NCBI RefSeq assembly: GCF_026745355.1
Contig: NC_079205.1
Location: 47,470,027-47,534,026, forward strand
Length of the DNA stretch: 64,000 nt
Origin: Beta vulgaris subsp. vulgaris
Lineage: Eukaryota > Streptophyta > Magnoliopsida > Caryophyllales > Amaranthaceae
Reading direction: 5' to 3'
A program made the position numbers and the translations under genes. A model generated the notes under the pieces. That model was not told the DNA's origin. It ran no database searches and saw nothing but the letters and a program-made list of their open reading frames with translations. Below, piece by piece: positions 46,436-56,871 of the stretch. Numbering within the stretch: the stretch's first letter is position 1; each line of letters starts with the position of its first letter.

Positions 46436-47995
46436 TCTCTATTATATAAGGGAAGGGGGGAGCAACGGTGTCCTCTTTTGAAACGCCTATTTTGCCCCCT
46501 TCTCTTTCTAAATTACAAAAGGAACGTCAAAATCAAATACCGAAAATAAATTTACAACACTCACTCACAAATCACTTAAAAGAAGAAACTTTACAAATCA
46601 CCCATACAATTGAGAAAATCACGTTATAAAAATCACGCAAATCACGCAAACAATCAGGAAACTTTATTAAAACTTAAAATTAATATACAAACCAAAACTA
46701 ATAACCTAGAACGTCAATACATACAAAAACATTTACAAAAATTTACTTAAAAATCACTATTCTCAAGAACCATTCACAATTAATGGTAGGTCATGATTAA
46801 AAAAAAATAGAGGTGTATTTGTAGTGAAATCAGAATTTAGAAATTAGACAAGGAAAAAAATTATTTACTTTTTCATAGTGTTTTCTATATATAATGAAAC
46901 TTTTCATATATTTGGACGTATTTTTTTCTATTATATAATAGCGATAAATTATCAAGGTAAAAAGGTTTATATAAATCGACCTCCACCCCTTTTGAGTTTC
47001 AGTCTCGTGAGACTAAACTCTCAGTACCCTGTAAACAGGGTCAGAAGTTACCAATGGGCGTAGCTTCTTTGTTTCTTTATTCGGATCCGCGGCAATCTAT
47101 TTCTGAAGATTGTATGGGTGTCGTCTCTCATCAGGTTTCTGTTCATATTGTGTCTTCTTCAACAAGAATTTGTCCCCAATTCCTCCTATCATTGTTCATG
47201 CTAAATTTAAATCGGTCTGGATATGTAATAAGTTACTCTTGTTCCTTAGAATATGTACGCAAATAAGCTCTTCTAGCTTCAATTTGCTTTATTTTATGTC
47301 CGGATGTAATACCGCTAGGATGTACTTCCAATTTTATTTAATGCAAATTTTACCCGTTGTCAAAAAAAAAATATCATTCAAGAATTAAAGTACAACATAT
47401 CTCTATTATATAAGGGAAGGGGGGAGCTATGGAATCCCCGAATCAAGAGACTATCTTACCCCCTTCTCATTCTAAATTACAAATTCACTTACAAATCAAA
47501 GGGGGCTTCAAACAAAAATATCAAAAATATAATTATAATAATCACTCACAAGTCAACTAAAATCATAAAATTGCATAATTTACGTTATGCAAATCACTAA
47601 AATGAGGAAACTTTACAAAAACTTAAAAATTCACCTACAAACTACAACCTATGAAAAAATTGACTTGAAATCAAAGTGTCTGCTTTCTTTACAATTTATG
47701 ATGTATTGTATTTAATTCAAAAATCAACTAAAAAATTATAATATTAGAAATCATAAATAAATTCAAAAAAAATTCTATTGTATTCATAGAATTTAACTTT
47801 GAAAATTAAAAAAAAAAAAAAAGCAAAAAGAATGGTGAGAGACTTAAGTGACAAAAACTAAACCAATCAAATTTTGCAACTAAAACCAATTATACTTCAT
47901 ATGTCTAATGTTCAAATTTTGACTCTTGTGCCGAAAAAAATTGAGTTTTTGTGCGAAAAAAAATTCAAGCACGCATCGCGTGTAAAAAATTCTAG
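46436..47995 (+). mobile_element. Composite Helitron insertion
   Basis: A 5' end TCTCTATTATATAAGGGAAG occurs at 46436 and again at 47400. A single 3' end lies at 47964-47995: a short hairpin (CACGC-ATC-GCGTG) followed by AAAAAATTCTAG, with host T next. This is the Helitron signature: start TC, end CTRR, insertion between A and T, no duplication. Removing 46436-47995 joins LINE B perfectly in frame (AAIVYHVWHSINTT). The 47400-47995 part is a complete 596-bp Helitron. No Rep/helicase gene is present, so it is non-autonomous. Confidence 0.85.
46960..47380 (+). mobile_element. Possible 3' tail of a retroposon
   Basis: Ends TGCAAATTTTACCCGTTGTC followed by nine A (47371-47379), like the 3' untranslated end of a LINE or related SINE. 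No coding or tRNA-like promoter could be assigned and no flanking duplication was found. It lies between the two Helitron 5' ends. Confidence 0.35.
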
Positions 47996-48540
47996 TGATA
48001 AACTATAGCGGCAAGGGCACAATAACAACTTTTTTGGCATCTCTTGCTCCTATATTTTCTCCCCCATTTCTTCCAAGCTGTATACAAGTATTCATCTACA
48101 TTGATTTTGTTGAAATGACATCTAAAGAAAAGATGTGAACAGGCATCAGTTCCAGATTGGCACAGCAAGCACTGCACATTGGTGCACAACCCTGCAACTG
48201 CAAGCCTCTCCCTTGTTCTCACTTTCCCCAAAGCTATCATCCAAGCAATAAGTGAGTGCTTAGGAATGTTGAAGGGTGACCGAACCCAGTTGTGTCACTG
48301 GACATATTCAAACTGACCTTCAACCATTTATACCCTTCCTTTGATGAGTATTTTTTATGACCATTCAACCATCTATTGGCAGTATCATAACCTTCTTTCA
48401 TCAAATCTTTCACTTTACACATTCTTCCACCCCCAGCTAGCGGACTTTGGTGGTTGACATCCACCAATCAGAATCTTGGATATTTAGTGTTAACTCATTT
48501 AATCCACAGAAGATCTTCTTTCTGAGCCACTTGCCATACA
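47996..48540 (-). pseudogene. LINE B zinc-binding reverse-transcriptase tail
   Basis: Reads HSLIAWMIALGKVRTRERL and CLLCQSGTDACSHLFFRCHF, the zf-RVT pattern C-x2-C ... H-x4-C, and then a WKKWGRK tail. Frames upstream (KGYKWLKV) are broken. The CACTA element interrupts it at 48543 and the Helitron cuts the C-terminus at 47995. Confidence 0.82.
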
Positions 48541-48542
48541 TA

Positions 48543-49877
48543 CACTAGGGGAAAAAAAGGAAGGGTTGCGCTGGAAGGGCTGCGTATTCTCAATAGTGAA
48601 GGGCTGCACTTTCTTAAAAAACGCAGCCCTTTAAGTAATAAAGGGCTGCGTTTTTTAAAAAAAACGCAGCCCTTAATAGTGAAGGGTTGTGCTTTTTAAA
48701 AAAACGCAGCCCTTTATTACTTAAAGGGCTGAATTTTTTTAAAATGATTTTAATTTAAAAGAAATGGCAAGGCTTTAGGGTTTGTTATTAGAGATTGGTA
48801 TGTCTCCTCTCTCCTCATTTCACGCCTCTCTCCTCTCATCTTCTTCCGTCAACCCCCACACTGTTTTCACGCACCACCAACAACACCACACCATCGACAA
48901 CGAATCACCTACAAACGCAGCGAAATCATTCACGAAGCCATCATTCCTTCTGCCGACACCGTCTTCGACATCCGCCACACCATGCTCAAGGAAGCCGACA
49001 TTGACATGTTTGTGCTTTATCTGCCTTCCTTAACCATGGTATATCTTTCTCTGCAAGAGGTTTTTTCTTACCCTTCTTCATCAACGAGTTCACCCACCAG
49101 AATGTCAACTTACTCAAGTATCCAGCTTACTGAAAGGAGTAGTACTTCTGTCATCTGCCTCCTCACTCTCATCTTTCGAAGGGCGAGAAAACCCATCTTC
49201 GCTACCATCAAAACTAGATTCTGCATATTTGCACTCTTGGAGAGTTGAAAATAGTGATAAAACACTTCCTGGAAACACTTGATTGTAATTTTTTTTCATT
49301 TTTTTAGTTTTCAATTCGGGGGTTTCAATTACTGGTTTTTAGTAATGGTAGTAGTAGTAATGGTGGTACTTCAGTTTCATTCCAGGTTTTGCTATGAGTT
49401 TATTTCCGTCTTTTTTTAGTTTCATTTGTAATTTTAGATTCATGTTTAAATTTATTTCGTCATTTCATTGTAATTAGACTCAAAACTTTTTTCGTTTCGT
49501 TTGTAATTCTAGATTTATTTCAGTGTTCTGCATATACATCTGAAAATTAGGAGGGCGATTGAAGTTTTGATTAGGTTGGAAATTTCTTGGATTTGTTTAG
49601 TGCCTGAATCTTTTAGTTGTTAGCTAGATAGTTATAATTTTATCAGTTTGGAATTGATTTTGTGTCAATTTGACATAAAAATGCACAAAAAAAAAATTAT
49701 TTTTTTATGGGTCAAAAGGGCTGCTTTTTTGTGCTAAAAATGCAGCCCTTTGTAGAAAGAAGGGCTACGTTTTTGGGCCCAAAACGCAGCCCAATATTGA
49801 AAGGCTATTCCTGCTGTCAAAATACGTAGCCCTAAGGGCCTTTTTAACCGCAGCCCTTCCTTGTTTTTCCACTAGTG
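48543..49877. mobile_element. Non-autonomous CACTA element with GGGCTGCG repeats
   Basis: Begins CACTAGGGGAAAAAAAGG and ends CCTTGTTTTTCCACTAGTG, with a perfect 3-bp duplication ATA (48540-48542, 49878-49880). Subterminal inverted units of AAGGGCTGCGTTTTTT are clustered at 48565-48730 and 49720-49855. The centre contains TTTAGGGTTT, a CT-rich leader-like stretch and a short exon-like frame (48910-49038). Same design as the elements at 11687 and 28960 but with different repeat sequence. Confidence 0.92.
48910..49038 (+). pseudogene. Exon-like open frame inside the CACTA element, unrecognised
   Basis: A 43-codon stretch reading YKRSEIIHEAIIPSADTVFD and IRHTMLKEADIDMFVLYLPS in sequence, ending at ATG|GTATAT, a plausible splice donor. 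Its composition is protein-like, unlike the rest of the element. It might be a captured host exon or part of an old transposase gene. I do not recognise the family. Confidence 0.35.
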
Positions 49878-50419
49878 ATATTTACCCATTGCAGCTACAT
49901 TCCAAGTCAGACAATCCCTGATCCCTTCGCCTCCATTCTTCTTAGGGGTACACACCTTACTCCAAGATATAAGAGGAGGTTTGTGCAAATACTCTTTACC
50001 TTCCCACAGAAAAGCTTTACACATGCAACTGAGTAACTTTCAAGAGAATAACCTTGGGCAAAAGGAAAATCTGAGCCCAAAATGTATGCAACCTAACGAG
50101 GACAACATTGATCAATGTGACCCTAGCAGCATAAGAAAATGCCTTGAGCTCCAAATAAAATTCTTTTTAACATTTTATCCACAATAGTGTCACAATTTGC
50201 TTTTAACAGTTCTCTAGCAGGAATAGGCATTCCTAGATACCTAAAAGGGAATTCTCCTCTTTGGTATCCAGTAACTTGTAGAATCATGTTTGCAATGTCT
50301 TATTTTACATTCCCAAAGTATACAACAGTATTATCCTGACTGGCATGGAGACCAGAGACTTCAGCAAGCAATCATAGCTCTTTTCATCAATGTTGCAAAC
50401 TTCACCTCATCCTTACAAA

Positions 50420-51272
50420 ACAGCATCAAATCATCACCAAAAATTAATTGGTTGATTTTAAGAGAAACACATATATAGTGAAAGGTAAAAGCCTCCTTTT
50501 TGCTCATAACACTCATTCACCTTGTAAAAATATTCCGTTGCTAACACAAACAGAAGAGGTGGCATTGGATCACCTTGTCTGATACCCTTCTTGCCTTGAA
50601 AAAAGCCACACAAGCTTCCATTGACACTCAAAGTGAAGGAAGGGGAAGTAACACATACCATTATCCAATCAGTAAACTTTTTAGGAAACTCCAGACCCTC
50701 CAAAAGATCTCTTATGAAATCCCAATGAGAAGAATCATAGGCTTTCCTTAAGTCTACTTTCATCGTGCATCTAGTCGGGCCATTTCTCCTCCTATAATTT
50801 TTTCATAGTATCCTGACAAAGGAAGATATTATGCAGAATGACTCTATTATGCACAAATGCAATTTGCACCTGTTTGACTATACTTGGAAAGACTTCAGTC
50901 AATCTAGTACATAACATCTTAGATATGATCTTGTACAGAACATTGTAACACGCTATGGGCCTAAATTGTGTTAGGACTAAGCATAGAGTTGTAGAGTTCA
51001 CATGCTTCAATAATTTACCACTCTGAAAAAAATCCAAAATGGTTGTTGTAAAATCTGCAGCTATGCAACTCCATGATTTCTTTAAAAAAACCACTATTAT
51101 AACCATCAGGCCCAGGAGCTTTAGTGTCATCAATGACAAACAACGCGTGCTTAACATCATCTGCACTAAAGCTTCTACAAAGTCTCTGTTGTTGCGTGAA
51201 ATCCACAACCCTACCTTCCTTAATTACAGTCCTGCTAACTTTCTTCTGATAGGAATGTTGTTGACCTACCAA
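50420..51272 (-). pseudogene. LINE B reverse transcriptase
   Basis: Minus-strand frames: DDTKAPGPDGYNSGFFKEI, FRPIACYNVLYKIISKMLCT, VDLRKAYDSSHWDFIRDLL, KGIRQGDPMPPLLFVLATEY, then LIFGDDLMLFCKDEVKFATL with FGDD in place of the usual F/YADD. These are RT fingers and palm motifs in order. Frameshifts near 50780 and 51010 inactivate it. Degenerate thumb-region coding continues to about 49930. Confidence 0.88.
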
Positions 51273-51759
51273 CCCTTTATAATACTGAAGAAAAGCATCC
51301 TCTATTTACTTTTGATCTTCAACCCATAAATCATTCATATCTTGCAGTATATGAATATGATTGTGGGCTCTTCTTTTCTTTGAACACGAATGAAAAAATG
51401 CAGTGTTAGCATCCCCCGCTTTAATCCAGTCACCTTTCACTTTTTGCTGAAGATAACTATTCCTACTTTAATTGAATCTATCATATTGCTCCTCTGCTTC
51501 TTTCTCCTACTACATCAAACCAATATCATCATGAATTTTCTCCTGAATATCTAGCATAGTCTTCTTTGCAATCTCAGCTTGCTGCTCTATGTCAGAGAAT
51601 TGCTCCCTGTTCAGAATTTTCAGAGCTCGCTTCATTTTCTTTAATTTTGTCATTACTTGAAACATGGGATCGGCAACCTTGAACACTCATCTGCCAGCCA
51701 TCCGGAACTATCTCCATGAACTTTTCAGATTGGGTCATCATATCCTACAGTAGAGACAT

Positions 51760-52683
51760 ATCCTGAAGTGCTTTTGCTTGTATCGATATCTCCACTGAGA
51801 TCAGCATCAACATAACCCTCTAGCTTTACTCCCTTCTGCCAGAAACAAAGTCCCATACTTGAAGTACCCTACAAATACCTTAGTAACCACTTTACAGCAT
51901 CCCAATGTTTCTCACCTAGATTTGAAACAAACCTACTAACAACTCCTACTGCAAAAGTAATGTCTGGTCATGTGGACACCATGGCATACATCAAGCTACC
52001 AACAGCTGAAGCATAAGGAACAGTGGCCATCCGCTCCTTTTCTGCTTCTGTAGTTGGTGAATGTTCCCTTGTCTTTGAGATCACTAGGAAGTGGTGAATT
52101 TCTGGGTTTAGCATCTCCTACATTAAACCTCTTCAGCACCTTAAGAATATAATCCTCCTGAGACAACTTCAACATACCAGTAGATTTGTCCCTAAAAATC
52201 TTCATGCCTAAGATTTGTGTAGATTCACCCAAATCCTTCATCTCAAATACTTGTGACAGCTTTCCTTTCACACCATTTCTCACATCCATACTTGTACCAG
52301 CAATCAGCATATCATTAACATACAAAAGTAAATAAACATAGTCATTTTCATACCTCTAAAAGTAACAACAATGATCATTGTCAGCTCTCTTGAACCCACT
52401 GCTACACATGAATGTGTCAAACTTTATGTACCACTCTAGGAGCATGCTTCAGTCCATATAAGCTCCTCTTGAGCTTGCACACCAAGTTCTCCTTTCCCGA
52501 AACTTTAAAACCATTTGGTTGCTTCATGTAAATTTCCTCCTCCAGATCACCATGTAGAAACGCGGTCTTAACATCCATCGGTTCTAAGAACAAATTTTCA
52601 GCAGCAACAATAGCTAACAAGATACGAATAGTAGTCAACTTCACAACAGGAGCAAATATTTCATTATAATCTATACCCTCCAC
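51760..52683 (-). pseudogene. Copia element 4 RT palm to partial RNase H
   Basis: Reads IDYNEIFAPVVKLTTIRILL, MDVKTAFLHGDLEEEIYMKQ, LVCKLKRSLYGLKHAPR, then after a frame break MYVNDMLIAG and KLSQVFEMKDLGES. The YVDD catalytic motif is YVND, the same change as in Copia element 2. RNase H begins (YVDADLSGDIDTSKS-like, about 51780-51830) and is cut off. Confidence 0.88.
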
Positions 52684-54500
52684 CCTCCTTTTGTAGGAAC
52701 CCCTTTACTACTAATCTTGCCTTATACTCAACACTTCCATCAGGCTCTTTCTTCATTCTGAAGATCCACTTGTTGCTAAGTGCTCTCATACCTTTAGGTA
52801 ATGCAGACAACTCCCATGTCTGATTCTTTTCCAGGGACTGCATCTCATCTTTCATGGCTAGCTCCCACTTAGATGAATCAATCGAATTTATTGCTTCCTT
52901 GTATGATGCTGGTTCACCTGCATCGGTTAGTAACAAATAATACATGGAAGGTGAATATCGAATAGGCGTTCCGGACACCCTTGCGGATTTTCTCAAGTCA
53001 ACTTGAGAGACAATTCTCCCTGTACTAGAACTGGAGCCTCTTGGTTGTATGACACTTGTACCCTCTGAATTACCAGGCTGTGAGATATCTGACTCATCAG
53101 AATCAGACCCTGTAGGAGTGTGAACTTCATCTTTATGTTGCTCACCCAATTCTAGAACAATGACATCCCTACCATCAATGCCACCTATCTCCACAATCTC
53201 CTTCTCCTGAACTCCCACTACTTCAGTAATCTCAGATTTATCACCAAATACATCCTTATACAGCTTAGTCTCATCAAATGTGACATTACAGTGTCTCAAA
53301 ATCTTCCTACCTTTTGGTTCCCAACATCGATATCCATACTTCTCAGAACCATACCCAATAAAGTAACATTTAATGGCTTTTGGGTCTAACTTGTCATGTT
53401 TCTCAGATTGAACATATGCAACACAACCAAATAGTTTTAGAAAAGAAAGATTTACCTCCTTTCCACTCCAAACCTCCTCTGGCAACTTGAACTCCAAAGG
53501 AACTGATGGTCCTCTGTTGATCAAATAAGCTGTTGTACTAACTGAATCTGCTCAGAAAAATTTAGGTAGCCCTGCATGCAACCTCATACATCTAACCCTC
53601 TCAGTCAGTGTCCTGTTCATCCTCTCTACAACTCCATTCTGTCGAGGTTTCCCTGGAACTGTCCTCTTCAGAATTATGCCGTTCTCCTCACAGAGTTTTG
53701 TGTACTCTGTCAACTCATACTCACCTCCATTATCAGACTTAATGCACTTGATCTTCCTTCCAGTCTGATTCTCGACCTCAGCTTTCCACTTCTTGAAGGT
53801 CTCATGAAGCTCATATGTTTTCTTCATGAAGTAGACCCGCACCTTCCTGCTGTAGTCATCAATGAAAGTAACAAAATACCGTGAGCCTCCAAGAGATCTG
53901 ACTGGTGAGGGACCCCACAAGTCAGTCGGCACCAATTCTAGCTTCTCAGTTTTCAACTCTTTCTTGGCTTTTGTGAAAGTCACCTTTTTCTGCTTGCCAT
54001 AAACACAGCTCTCACAAAATTCCATGTCAACTGATTTCAACCCTGACAACTTGCCACTTGAAGCTAAAATCTTCATCCCCTTCTCACTCATATGACCAAG
54101 TCTAGTATGCCATAACTTGGTCTCATCTACTGTAGCTGCACCAATCATGTCTGTACACCCTGCAATAGTGTATAGGGTTCCCATCTTAGTACCTCTAGCC
54201 AAAATCATGGAACCTTTGGAAATATTCCACTTCCCCTCACATAACACAGTTTTGTAGCCACATAAGTCCGGTTGACTCACAGAAATCAGATTCTTTGCTA
54301 GGCCTGGAATGTACCTAACATCATGCAGTTTTATAGTTCCTCCATTTTTAGTCCTGACAACCACATCTCCCTTCCCCATTATATCCAAGGTCTTATCATC
54401 AGCAAGATGGACCTTTCCTAACTTCTTTGCCTTGAAGTCCTGAAACAGCTCCCTCATGGGTGAAGAGTGAAACGATGCCCCCAAATCAATGAGTTATCAT
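52664..54500 (-). pseudogene. Copia element 4 protease, integrase and start of RT
   Basis: LIDLGASFHSSP is the protease site with Ser of D-S-G changed to Leu. Then KLWHTRLGHMSEKGMKILAS with CESCVYGKQ (HHCC), TDLWGPSPVRSLGGSRYFVT, IKSDNGGEYELTEY and QNGVVERMNRT, which supply the integrase D, D and E. After a stop in the FWADS-like segment (about 53549-53552), the frame 52664-53524 is open: an acidic, Ser-rich linker then NKWIFRMKKEPDGSVEYKAR of RT. Breaks are few, and the stop and protease change are each one base. Confidence 0.9.
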
Positions 54501-54549
54501 TATCCTCCTATTTCTCACTATGGTCAGATTTTCCACCCTTCTTCTTGGG

Positions 54550-55287
54550 ATGTGGACAATCCCTCATTGGATGATCCTTCTCACCACAATTCCAACAGGT
54601 AAAATTTCAACTGCCCTTTGACTTACTTCGCCCCCTTGACTTTGATCTCCCTTGTGAACTCTTCCCTTTTCCCTTTTGTTTTCCCCTCCCTCTACCCTCT
54701 GCACTGTATGCTCCAGATGATTCTCCACTCTCTTTCCTTCGAATGCTCTCACTCAAAATAAGATCACAAACAACATCATAAACCAATTTCTCTTTACCAG
54801 AGGAATTACTAACAACAGTTACAACAGTTTTTCAAGCAGTAGGTAAAGAGAACAACAAAATTAAAGCTTTCACTTCATCCTCAAAGACAATATTAACAGA
54901 CGATAACTGACTTATTATTAAATTAAATTCATTAATATGTTCAGCAGCAGAACTACCATTATTCATCTCTAAATCAAATAAACGGCGCATCAAATATACC
55001 TTATTCATAGCCGATGGCTTCTCATACATATCTGACAGTGCTTTGATTAATCATGCCGTTGTTATGATATCCTTGAAATTGAACGCCACAGTCCGAGCCA
55101 ATGTCAAACGCACCACCGCTAGTGCCTACCTATCCAGTATCTTCCACTTAGCCTCTTCAATGTCAGCAGGCTTTTCAGACAAAGGTTGATACAGATTTTT
55201 CTGATATAAGATGTCTTCAATTTGCATCTTCCAATATCCAAAATCCGTTCCATCAAACTTCTCAATTCTAATCTTTGAATCCTCCAT
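54550..55287 (-). pseudogene. Copia element 4 gag
   Basis: ATG at 55287 opens MEDSKIRIEKFDGTDFGYWK, the standard Tnt1-type gag start, followed in broken frames by MRRLFDLEMNNGSSAAEHIN and a zinc knuckle CWNCGEKDHPMRDC (CX2CX4HX4C, about 54597-54556). Several stops and frameshifts lie between them. Confidence 0.87.
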
Positions 55288-55320
55288 TGTTAATTATTCT
55301 AGGTCTAAACAATAATCAAA

Positions 55321-55340
55321 CCTAGCTCTTGATACCACTT
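55321..55340 (-). promoter_or_regulatory. Primer-binding site of Copia element 4
   Basis: On the minus strand TGGTATCAAGAGC follows the LTR end TTACA by two bases, matching initiator tRNA-Met with one inserted A relative to TGGTATCAGAGC. Confidence 0.8.
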
Positions 55341-55960
55341 GTAAGTTCTATTGACTATCAATCGTAGAATAATAGCAAACAATAACAGAATATCAAATAA
55401 TAAAGCAGGAAAGAACACACCAGAAATTTTACGTGGAAACCCAAGAACTGAGAGAAAAACCACGAATATGCACTAGGAATCGATGAATATTCAAGAAAGA
55501 TTATTACAAAAGCGATCAAGAGCTCTCTCTAAAGCTTTTTCTCTCTCAATATATGTGTTTAATGATGAAGAATACAATAATAATCGTATTAGGGCACCTA
55601 TTTATACCCTTACTAAGAAAACCGTGTTTTCGAAGCCGTCCTGCGTCAAAAATAGCCCCGCTCGATCAGGTTGGCTGAGACCCGCCCGATCGGGCGACTG
55701 ACACCTCAAAGAAAATCGCTCCCGGGCTCGATCGGGCGAGAGACGCCCGAATCATAGTTCGGTGTCCCGCCCGATCGGGCGAGCATGAATTTCCCAGCTC
55801 CTTTGTGTCGTTGCGGGCCCGATCGGGCGGCCTTTCCTGACCCGATCGGGGGCCCCCCTTTTCTCTATTTTGACGCATTTCTTCTATGTTTTCCTTCGTC
55901 GCAACCTTTCTCCACACCCCATACACCCCATTGAGCCTCATATGAACCATATACCCAACA
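55340..55960 (-). repeat. 5' LTR of Copia element 4
   Basis: Starts TGTTGGGTATATGG and ends AACTTACA, 621 bp. U3 carries several perfect or near-perfect GC-rich palindromes: GCCCGATCGGGC (55817-55828) and CGCCCGATCGGGCG (55769-55782 and 55683-55696), with degenerate ones near 55845, 55730 and 55665. A TATA box GGTATAAATAGG lies at about 55598-55609. The design matches the LTR of Copia element 2. Confidence 0.87.
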
Positions 55961-56065
55961 TTTGATTTTAACATTCCTTTTGTAATTTAGAAAGAGATCG
56001 AAGGGAGGCAAAATAAGCATTTCAAAAAAGGACACCATTGCTCCCCTTCCCTTATATAATAGAGA
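55961..56065 (-). mobile_element. Helitron 5' end, cut by Copia element 4
   Basis: From 56065 on the minus strand the text TCTCTATTATATAAGGGAAG matches the Helitron 5' ends at 46436 and 47400, and the following 85 bases match the 46436 copy closely (TTTCTAAATTACAAAAGGAA). It is broken at the Copia LTR, and no continuation was found beyond element 4. Confidence 0.8.
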
Positions 56066-56513
56066 TATATATATAACAATGGTTTTAAAGCTTTTAGGTA
56101 TCTATCTTCTCTATGTTGCGATCTCATCTATTCCTTTAGTTCCAAAATTGTATATATGCATGCTCCATTCATTATCAGTACTCACACTTACTCATCTCAC
56201 TTACTCATGTCACTTACTCATCTACTAATTCATGTTTCATCCTTCTTGGAGTTCACGTAAAAAAACTGGACAAAAATGGAGCATGTTACTTACTACTTCA
56301 TCCTTAATATTACCATTTTCTTTTATATGGTTGTCGATGTACAATTTTAGTGTAATTATCTTCTTTGATCATGTATAAGTGGAAAAAATTATATTAATTT
56401 TTAGAATATATATTTAGACGAATTCAATAAAATTCAACATAAATATTTTATTGATTATGTACAAAAATTACATGATGGTTAGTGGTGTATATAAGAATTA
56501 GATCACTAAACTA
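56066..56513. other. Intergenic, no gene seen
   Basis: AT-rich spacer with a short TCACTTACTCATCT tandem repeat at about 56190-56225. Confidence 0.4.
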
Positions 56514-56626
56514 AGCTTGACCTAGCTGGAAGGAAAAAACCTTCCAACATCAAGGTTGGAGGTATGATCCCTACTAGGGGTATTTTGGGAGAAGGTTTTC
56601 CTTTACTATATCACTAAAGTGTCTGC
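56514..56626 (+). mobile_element. Degenerate SINE fragment
   Basis: Resembles the SINE at 2650-2860: an A-box-like TTGACCTAGCTGGAAGG, then ATCAAGGTTGGAGGTATGAT with a B-box-like GGTATGATCCC, then ACTAGGGGTATTTTGGGAGA. Interrupted or truncated by Copia element 5, whose TSD lies at its right edge. Confidence 0.65.
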
Positions 56627-56810
56627 TATTAGATATTGACTCAGTCAATATTGATATATTGTTATATTAGTCAACTATAGATTCTCTTGTATATTGTTAT
56701 GATCTCTTTCCATATTATTAGCTTAATATTCTGAGTTAGTTACCTAAGTTGTATTATAAATACACTGTATTCATTCTAATACAATTACATCTTTCATCTC
56801 TAATCTTATA
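56627..56810 (+). repeat. 5' LTR of Copia element 5
   Basis: 184 bp, containing TATAAATACACTG (56754-56766) as the probable TATA box; transcripts should start about 30 bases downstream. It has the same length and, by eye, the same sequence as the 3' LTR. Confidence 0.93.
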
Positions 56811-56822
56811 TGGTATCAGAGC
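56811..56822 (+). promoter_or_regulatory. Primer-binding site of Copia element 5
   Basis: TGGTATCAGAGC follows the LTR with no gap, complementary to the 3' end of initiator tRNA-Met. Confidence 0.92.
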
Positions 56823-56871
56823 AATCGATCCTTATCTCCTCTCTCTTTCCTCATTTTTTTTTTCGACTCCC

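Larger units (their letters stand above)
46119..51745 (-). mobile_element. L1-type LINE (element B) with two nested DNA elements
   Basis: On the minus strand: an endonuclease-RT linker (MKRALKILNREQFSDIEQQA in broken frames, from about 51690), RT (50420-51272), zinc-binding region (47996-48540) and a C-terminal tail (46310-46435), ending in a poly(A) tail seen as a T run at 46119-46130. A CACTA element (48543-49877) and a Helitron unit (46436-47995) are inserted. The 5' part is missing: the LINE ends abruptly at about 51745 against truncated Copia element 4. Confidence 0.88.
51746..55960 (-). mobile_element. Copia element 4 (minus), 3'-truncated
   Basis: Has a 5' LTR at 55340-55960, a primer site, gag, protease, integrase, RT and part of RNase H, then stops inside RNase H at about 51746, where LINE B begins; the 3' LTR is missing. 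The proteins are Tnt1/Tork-like. Long stretches remain open, so it is better preserved than Copia 1 or 2. It is inserted in a Helitron whose 5' end survives at 55961-56065. Confidence 0.92.

Noticed and set aside
46436..47420. The repeated TCTCTATTATATAAGGG ends as a pair of LTRs or a DNA transposon TIR with 56065
   Set aside because: The 3' hairpin plus CTAG end, A-T insertion and lack of a duplication fit Helitrons better; the inverted copy at 56065 is simply another Helitron on the opposite strand.
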